Shown here: in pieces, positions 1 to 4,215 of the stretch
How the letters are laid out: every line of letters begins with the position of its first letter
Numbering within the stretch: the first letter of the stretch is position 1
Assembly: GCA_002504845.1 (NCBI GenBank)
Contig: DATW01000068.1
Span: forward strand, 1-5,109
Length of the DNA: 5,109 bases
From: Euryarchaeota archaeon UBA250
GTDB lineage: Archaea; Thermoplasmatota; Poseidoniia; Poseidoniales; Thalassarchaeaceae
Direction: 5' to 3'
The notes under the pieces: model-generated
Seen by the model: the letters and a program-made list of their open reading frames with translations, nothing else
Told to the model about the DNA's origin: nothing
The model's database searches: none
Position numbers and translations under genes: made by a program

Positions 1-692
1 CCGTTTCCTGCAATCGTTCCACCTACATGCGTTCCGTGGCCCGACGAAGTATCGGAGTTACAATTGGGGGCATCGACCCATGCTACACCAGTCCATTTCG
101 CCGACCAGATCAGCTTCTCTCCAGACCACGGTTCACCGCAATCGAAATCTGGATGCTCGCCGTCTATTCCCGTATCTAGGTCGACTGCTGTTGCTCCTTC
201 GCCGTCATATTCGGTAAATGATAAGTCTGATTCGGTCTTTACAACTCCATCAGTCCCGATAATCGCCCTGTGCCAGGCAAGGCTAGCATTGACCACATTG
301 ACTGTCTCATGCATCATTGACTCGACGTTATTCTGATCGCCAGGCAAGAAAAAGTGCTCTAAGAGGAGATTTGCTTCCATGTGTCTGACGAAGCTGAATC
401 TGGATATCTTGGCAATGGCGTCAGGAGTTGCGGATATCAAGCCGCCATCTAGAACCTCCATTTCATTGATTAATTCTGCTCCGGTTGATTCAACGGCCCT
501 CCACAGATCATCTTCAGCACTCTGATCGAATTGAATAATCGTCTCAATTCTATCTGGATTGGAAAGCTCATCAATGAGTTCTGATGTCATTTTTGAGTGG
601 TCGGGGGCCGTTGGGTCAGCGGTAACTGTGAAAGAAATTGATGTCCCGAGCATCAACGCGACCAGCAATAATGAAACCCGTCGCATGGTCAT
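1..692 (-). CDS. Secreted subtilisin-like serine protease (S8), N-terminal part; runs off left edge
   Basis: The 230 visible residues form the export signal, propeptide and first part of the catalytic domain of a subtilase, an extracellular endopeptidase. Residues 1-25 look like a Sec signal peptide: MTMRR, a hydrophobic core (VSLLLVALMLG), then a VTA/DP cleavage-like site. Residues about 48-108 resemble an inhibitor-I9-type propeptide (IIQFDQSAEDDLW... ISATPDAIAKI). The catalytic Asp is D173 in VDLDTGID, and the catalytic His is H219 in GHGTHVGGTIAG. The oxyanion Asn and nucleophilic Ser lie beyond the window, so activity cannot be confirmed. The Asp-to-His gap of 46 residues is longer than in classical subtilisin (about 32) and contains two cysteines (C185, C211). 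The start is the ATG whose complement is 690-692; an in-frame ATG two codons later (start at 686) is equally possible, and I see no clear Shine-Dalgarno for either. The gene lies 64 bp downstream of tRNA-Arg on the same strand. Family call is firm; substrate is unknown. Confidence 0.92.
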   Translation of the reverse strand, partial: MTMRRVSLLLVALMLGTSISFTVTADPTAPDHSKMTSELIDELSNPDRIETIIQFDQSAEDDLWRAVESTGAELINEMEVLDGGLISATPDAIAKISRFSFVRHMEANLLLEHFFLPGDQNNVESMMHETVNVVNASLAWHRAIIGTDGVVKTESDLSFTEYDGEGATAVDLDTGIDGEHPDFDCGEPWSGEKLIWSAKWTGVAWVDAPNCNSDTSSGHGTHVGGTIAGN

Positions 693-756
693 TGGTCGAG
701 ATCGTCTTTCTTCAAGACTCCTGAATGCCGTTCGGATGTCGGCTATAGTCGGTTAA

Positions 757-833
757 TGGTGGGCGATACAGGATTCGAACCCGTGTCCTAGCGTCCGAAG
801 CGCCAGATGATATCCAGACTACACCAATCGCCC
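757..833 (-). tRNA. tRNA-Arg, anticodon UCG, with encoded CCA
   Basis: On the minus strand this folds into a complete cloverleaf. The acceptor stem is GGGCGAT paired with ATCGCCC (seven Watson-Crick pairs). The D arm begins with G10 and its loop holds G18-G19. The anticodon stem TGGCG/CGCTA carries the loop CTTCGGA, so the anticodon is UCG (796-798 on the plus strand reads cga), decoding CGA and probably other CGN codons. The variable loop is short (GGAC). The T arm ACGGG-TTCGAAT-CCTGT has the invariant TTCRA. The discriminator base is A, followed directly by CCA (757-759), so the 3' end is encoded. There is no intron. The D stem is weak (G10-U25 wobble and a U13-U22 mismatch), within the normal range for tRNA. 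The gene sits between trmG10 and the protease gene on the same strand. Confidence 0.96.
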
Positions 834-850
834 ATCCATCGACGACAGCC

Positions 851-875
851 CCCCCGTCTTCAATGCGACGGGTGG
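851..875 (-). other. GC-rich hairpin in the tRNA-Arg leader / trmG10 3' region
   Basis: Arms CCCGTC (853-858) and GACGGG (867-872) pair perfectly around an 8-nt loop. Two more C-G pairs (851-852 with 874-875) form beyond a one-base bulge at 873. It ends 17 bp before the mature 5' end of the tRNA. It could be a structured part of the pre-tRNA leader or a 3' structure on trmG10 mRNA. No T-tract follows on the minus strand, so a classical intrinsic terminator is not supported. The structure is seen directly; the role is a guess. Confidence 0.4.
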
Positions 876-927
876 CCGATAACAGTTGAATGAGTCATTG
901 AAGGCTTATCTTGAAGATGTATTCGAA

Positions 928-937
928 CTATATTCAA
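928..937 (-). promoter_or_regulatory. Possible TATA-like element upstream of tRNA-Arg
   Basis: On the minus strand this reads TTGAATATAG, the most TATA-like stretch in the 121 bp between the trmG10 stop and the tRNA. If used, transcription would start near position 905 and give a leader of about 70 nt that contains the 851-875 hairpin. No clear BRE purine motif was recognised, and co-transcription from trmG10 is an equally good explanation. Confidence 0.2.
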
Positions 938-954
938 TCTCTTTGATTATCTCA

Positions 955-2079
955 TTATTTTTGAGTTCCATGGCCCACTGCTCTAACTATTATTCTTGAC
1001 AAGCTCCTGTGCACCCTAGTCATAATTGCCAATTCGATTTGCCATCCGATTTGTTCCATTTCATCTATCAAATCACTCCATTTTCTTCCCAAAACTTCTG
1101 CATCACCAGGTATCTCGAGATCATCGAATCGATATTCTGAAGAGGTCGGCAATATTGTGACTATGCGTCCTTCTGGGTCTATCTTTGAAGCAGCATTACA
1201 CGCTGATATGAATACCTCGAAGGCATCTGAAGACGTTTTTGAATTCCTGGCATAAGGAGGGTCGAAGATGAAGGCTGCATTTTCTCTCTCGCCCCACAAA
1301 TCACCTATCTTACTGGCATCAGATTGATGGAACGCAGATTCAGCAGGAATCTTTCCAAATACATCCTCGAAATTCAATTTGGAGCCTTTGATCATCTCTG
1401 GGTCTAAATCGCTGGCTAAAACAGGTATTCCACGATGATGCGCCTGAATAGGAATACATCCAGTTCCACTGAATGGATCGATTACGATAGAAGGTGGTGT
1501 ACCTTCCGAGTAAGCCATTGAGATTAGGAGGCTTGCAAGACGCGGGTCAAGGGTTACGGGTTTGAAGAAGGGCATAGATGTCATTGAACGATTCGAGAAG
1601 GGGTGATGAATTTGATTTTCAATGCCAATTACAGCGATGGGTTCTGAAATCATAGGATCTGGATGTTGGGGCTGATCTGCTGCACCTGCAAGGATGAGGC
1701 GCACCGTAAGTTCAGGATCATTGAGATCGACGACGGCTCCCCTATCGGAGATTTCTTTGCCAATGATGCCCTCGATATTCCGTCTCTTGTATCCTGGAAC
1801 ACCATCACCAAGAATGGTGGTTCTAACGGCAAATGTATCGTTTATCGGATAATCAGACAGCCATTGACGTATTGATTCCGATATCTCCTCCACCCGCATT
1901 GGAAGGATAGTGGCGTTATCGAGAATCATCGTAGAATGAGAGCATGTGACGTCGAAGTTATTTTGTTGGTCTGCGATCACAACTCTCGGATGTATTGCCT
2001 GATCGGAGCCGTGTATTCTGAGCACCTCCTCTCTGAATAGTCGTGGATGCCATCCGGACCCGACTATCATCCTGACCAT
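955..2079 (-). CDS. trmG10: tRNA (guanine(10)-N2)-methyltransferase, archaeal Trm-G10/Trm11 type
   Basis: This is a 374-residue THUMP-containing, SAM-dependent methyltransferase of the family that makes N2-methyl- or N2,N2-dimethylguanosine at position 10 of tRNA. Residues about 50-135 fit the tRNA-binding THUMP domain (FAVRTTILGDG, then VVDLNDPELTVRLIL). The linker contains RSMTSMPFFKPVTLDPRLA (165-183), resembling the conserved RPF...P.sl.P segment of archaeal Trm-G10. SAM motif I is DPFSGTGCIPIQA (201-213), the acidic loop is ASDLDPE (222-228), and the catalytic motif IV is DPPYAR (273-278), typical of exocyclic amino N-methyltransferases. The C-terminal RVHRSLSR (355-362) is also characteristic of the family. 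Length is slightly above the usual 330-350. The start could be the first ATG (2079) or the fourth codon (2070); neither has an obvious ribosome-binding site. It is divergent from fen and lies upstream of a tRNA-Arg gene on the same strand. Function is secure; mono- versus dimethylation cannot be told from sequence. Confidence 0.92.
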   Translation of the reverse strand: MVRMIVGSGWHPRLFREEVLRIHGSDQAIHPRVVIADQQNNFDVTCSHSTMILDNATILPMRVEEISESIRQWLSDYPINDTFAVRTTILGDGVPGYKRRNIEGIIGKEISDRGAVVDLNDPELTVRLILAGAADQPQHPDPMISEPIAVIGIENQIHHPFSNRSMTSMPFFKPVTLDPRLASLLISMAYSEGTPPSIVIDPFSGTGCIPIQAHHRGIPVLASDLDPEMIKGSKLNFEDVFGKIPAESAFHQSDASKIGDLWGERENAAFIFDPPYARNSKTSSDAFEVFISACNAASKIDPEGRIVTILPTSSEYRFDDLEIPGDAEVLGRKWSDLIDEMEQIGWQIELAIMTRVHRSLSRIIVRAVGHGTQK

Positions 2080-2107
2080 GGTGTGCGCTGGTGGAACAGT
2101 CCTTCAA

Positions 2108-2122
2108 CCCTAAAGCCCTAAA
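2108..2122. promoter_or_regulatory. Tandem CCCTAAA element in the trmG10/fen divergent intergenic region
   Basis: CCCTAAA occurs at 2108-2114 and again at 2116-2122, an 8-bp period. This is the only AT-rich, TATA-like stretch in the 69 bp between the two divergent starts. The second copy lies about 27 bp before the fen ATG at 2149, the distance expected of a TATA box if that mRNA were leaderless or nearly so. Read on the other strand as TTTAGGG, the copies lie roughly 30-45 bp before the trmG10 start. A shared basal promoter or a pair of regulator half-sites is inferred; the match to an archaeal TATA consensus is weak. Confidence 0.3.
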
Positions 2123-2148
2123 TCGACTGGCGGTGGATGGTCGTAACC

Positions 2149-3156
2149 ATGGGATGCAACCTCAGAGACTTGGTATCGGCGCATCCCATTGATCTCTCAG
2201 AGTTGCGAGGGCAGCGAGTTGCAGTGGATGTTTTCTTGAATGCGTATCAATTCATAACCAGCCTTACTGGTCCAGATGGGAGGCCTCTTTCTCACGAGGG
2301 TCGTGTGACTGCGCATCTGTATGGTTTTCTCGATCGGGCCTCATCGCTTGTGGCACATGGAATAGATCCTGTTTTTGTCTTCGATGGCAAGCCACCTGAT
2401 TTGAAGCGTGAAACGCTTGATGAGCGTAGAAGCAGGAAGCAGGAGGCTAGGCGGCGATGGGAGGCGGCGGTTGAAGCGGAAGATCTGGACTCTGCGAAGA
2501 AGTTAGGGCCGCAAATTGCAGAGTATACCCCATCCATGGTTCAAGACACGAAGCGTCTGTTTGACTTGATGGGGGTCGTATGGATTGATGCGCCCATGGA
2601 GGCTGAGGGTGCTGCAGCGATGATTTGCAAGCGTGGAGGGGTTTCGGCTGTCGCGAGCCAGGATTGGGACACTCTACTCTATGGGGCTCCGGTGATGATT
2701 AGGAATCTCACCGCACATGGGACAAGGAGATTTGGAAGAGTTCTGAAAGCAGAACGCATAGAACTTGAAGAGACTCTGCTTAATCTTGAAATTTCAAGGG
2801 AACAATTTGTTGATCTTGGCATAATGATTGGGACTGATTTCCATCCGGGTTTCAAGGGGGTTGGTCCGAAAACAGGAGTCAAATTAATTCGAAAATTCGG
2901 AACTTTGGAAGAAGTGGCTGGGCATCGGGGAGTGGAAGTTCCCGAAAATATCGAGGATATTCGTAATCTTTTCCACAATCATCCGACTGTAGAGGAGGAC
3001 CCTCCAGCGTACACCGCCGGTCACGAGGAGGGGATAATGGGGATGCTCAGGGATGAGCTTGGTTTTGGTGAAAATCGAATCATGAAGGCGATAGAGAGGC
3101 TCTCATCTTCGAATCGACTTCGATCTTCCAGTAAACCTACTCTTTTCGACTTCTGA
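2149..3156 (+). CDS. fen: Flap structure-specific endonuclease 1 (FEN1/XPG family)
   Basis: FEN1 removes 5' flaps during Okazaki-fragment maturation and long-patch base excision repair, normally bound to the PCNA clamp. The 335-residue length is normal for archaeal FEN1. I chose the ATG at 2149, not the in-frame ATG at 2137, because it gives the family N-terminus MGCNLRDL with Gly2 and places the first catalytic aspartate at D27, as in Pyrococcus FEN1. GGTGG at 2132-2136 could serve as a ribosome-binding site for it, whereas it abuts the 2137 codon. All two-metal acidic residues are visible: D27 (VAVDVFLNAYQF), D79 (VFDGKPP), E151 and E153 (APMEAEGAA), D172 and D174 (SQDWDTLLYGAP) and D230 (IGTDFHPG). 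The helix-hairpin-helix segment GFKGVGPKTGVKLI follows. The C-terminus KPTLFDF resembles a PCNA-interacting peptide but lacks the usual Gln and the second aromatic residue. It is divergent from trmG10 and directly abuts the downstream membrane-protein gene. Confidence 0.97.
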   Translation: MGCNLRDLVSAHPIDLSELRGQRVAVDVFLNAYQFITSLTGPDGRPLSHEGRVTAHLYGFLDRASSLVAHGIDPVFVFDGKPPDLKRETLDERRSRKQEARRRWEAAVEAEDLDSAKKLGPQIAEYTPSMVQDTKRLFDLMGVVWIDAPMEAEGAAAMICKRGGVSAVASQDWDTLLYGAPVMIRNLTAHGTRRFGRVLKAERIELEETLLNLEISREQFVDLGIMIGTDFHPGFKGVGPKTGVKLIRKFGTLEEVAGHRGVEVPENIEDIRNLFHNHPTVEEDPPAYTAGHEEGIMGMLRDELGFGENRIMKAIERLSSSNRLRSSSKPTLFDF

Positions 3157-4074
3157 GTGTTTGAGATGGTCAGAAGGGTGAGTTTAGAGGGATATGACCG
3201 CAGTTTGATTTCTCGTGTACTTATCGTGTTAGTTCTCATTTTTTCGATTTTATTTTACATCTTAAATTATGACAAAGGTGGCCCACTAAACATAAAAAAT
3301 CTTCATGGAACAGGCAGCATAGATACTTGGTTGAGAGTTGTTTTCCGTCTTTCTTGTGCATATCTAGCCATCCACACGGCCTTGTTCTGGATGGTTCTAA
3401 ATCCAGTTCCTGGAATCATGGTCGTTCTCTTCAGAGAGAGCCTGGAAGTCCGGGAGTATCCTTCAGAGGGTTTTGAGAAGTTAGGAACGTTTAGTTCGTG
3501 GACATTGATTCTGTTCGGGGCATCTATGCTGCTGAATGGTCTGATATCCATTGGAGTTGGAGTTGGCGCTGAGATCCCATCTTGGTTGGTTATGAGCGGT
3601 GTATCGATATTCGCAACTGGATTCGGTTCTGCCGCATTGACCGCACTTGTTGTTCGTCATGTCATAATTCCGTCCATGGTTGAGAACGGGGAGAATCTAG
3701 ATCACATGTTCAAACCACATGAACATGTCATGCATAATTTGGCTCTCATACTGCTTTCAATTGATCTATTATTAGGTGGCATGGTAGTTCTTTGGACATT
3801 GATAAGTCTGAGTCTCATAGTTGGAGCGTTATACCTTATTTTCGCTGAATTCTGGGCAATCAGAGGAGGAGGTTACTACGTCTATGAGTTCATAGATCCA
3901 CGACCTAGATTTGCACCCCTATTCTTGATGGGCTTGATGGGGGTTTGTCTAATCTCATTCTGTATTGGCCTTGCTATATCTGAAATTAAAGAGGATTATC
4001 CGTTATTGGCTATGTTTGCGATTGTTCTTTTCTTGTCATTCTCTGTGCGCTTTCGAGACCCTTCGACCAAATAA
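3157..4074 (+). CDS. Multi-pass membrane protein of unknown function
   Basis: I do not recognise this 305-residue protein. It has about eight hydrophobic segments, at roughly residues 18-38, 61-92, 113-138, 142-166, 193-213, 214-236, 252-274 and 281-297, so it is an integral membrane protein. The loop between the fourth and fifth segments holds a histidine cluster, HMFKPHEHVMH (H183, H188, H190, H193), which might bind metal. The loop before the seventh segment contains RGGGYYVYEFIDPRPR. No transporter, protease or enzyme signature is evident. The start given is the GTG immediately after the fen TGA (no intervening base); an ATG at 3166 is an alternative. Neither has a visible Shine-Dalgarno, so translation probably depends on reinitiation or coupling with fen. 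Base composition looks somewhat more AT-rich than in fen, as expected for membrane-protein codons. Expression as a gene is likely given the zero gap; function is unknown. Confidence 0.8.
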   Translation: MFEMVRRVSLEGYDRSLISRVLIVLVLIFSILFYILNYDKGGPLNIKNLHGTGSIDTWLRVVFRLSCAYLAIHTALFWMVLNPVPGIMVVLFRESLEVREYPSEGFEKLGTFSSWTLILFGASMLLNGLISIGVGVGAEIPSWLVMSGVSIFATGFGSAALTALVVRHVIIPSMVENGENLDHMFKPHEHVMHNLALILLSIDLLLGGMVVLWTLISLSLIVGALYLIFAEFWAIRGGGYYVYEFIDPRPRFAPLFLMGLMGVCLISFCIGLAISEIKEDYPLLAMFAIVLFLSFSVRFRDPSTK

Positions 4075-4102
4075 GGTGGGATGTTAGCGAAGGGTGTTCT
4101 AT

Positions 4103-4131
4103 GGAGTCCTCTGGAACGTTCCCTTGACTCC
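4103..4131. other. Nested dyad symmetry downstream of the membrane-protein gene
   Basis: A perfect 10-bp palindrome GGAACGTTCC (4113-4122) is enclosed by inverted 6-bp arms GGAGTC (4103-4108) and GACTCC (4126-4131), with spacers of 4 and 3 bases. It begins 29 bp after the stop of the plus-strand membrane-protein gene. It might be a weak 3' structure or a protein-binding dyad. As RNA, the inner palindrome would leave only a 3-bp stem, and no T-tract follows. Confidence 0.35.
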
Positions 4132-4160
4132 CCTGAGTGAATCTATTAGCCGTGAAGGCT

Positions 4161-4195
4161 TCTTCGTGAGGCTCGTAGTAAGAGCCCCACGAAGA
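4161..4195 (-). terminator. Stable hairpin 20 nt past the stop of the repeat-protein gene; probable 3' end structure
   Basis: Arms 4161-4174 and 4182-4195 are inverted repeats around a 7-nt loop (gtagtaa on the plus strand). In minus-strand RNA all 14 positions pair, one of them as a G-U wobble (4187 with 4169). In plus-strand RNA that position is an A-C mismatch. This asymmetry and the 20-nt distance from the stop at 4216 point to a 3' UTR structure of the minus-strand gene. It lacks a following U-tract, so it may stabilise or help process the 3' end and need not terminate transcription by itself. Confidence 0.5.
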
Positions 4196-4215
4196 GCGTT
4201 CAGTTGTGATCTTAA

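Noticed and set aside
704..718. Small inverted repeat GTCTT/AAGAC before the protease start
   Set aside because: Only five pairs with a five-base loop, expected often by chance, and no sign that it blocks a ribosome-binding site.
64..756. Plus-strand reading frames of 90 and 65 codons opposite the protease
   Set aside because: The minus strand carries an unmistakable signal peptide, propeptide and Asp and His active-site motifs across the same bases.
757..833. tRNA gene as an integration (att) site for a mobile element
   Set aside because: No integrase gene is present, and I saw no duplicated 3' tRNA segment elsewhere in the window.
1650..1875. Short frames on both strands inside trmG10
   Set aside because: They lie within the THUMP coding region and show no features of their own.
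2108..2122. CCCTAAA as a telomere-type repeat
   Set aside because: There are only two copies, inside a gene-dense prokaryotic-style region next to archaeal genes; resemblance to plant telomere repeats is coincidental.
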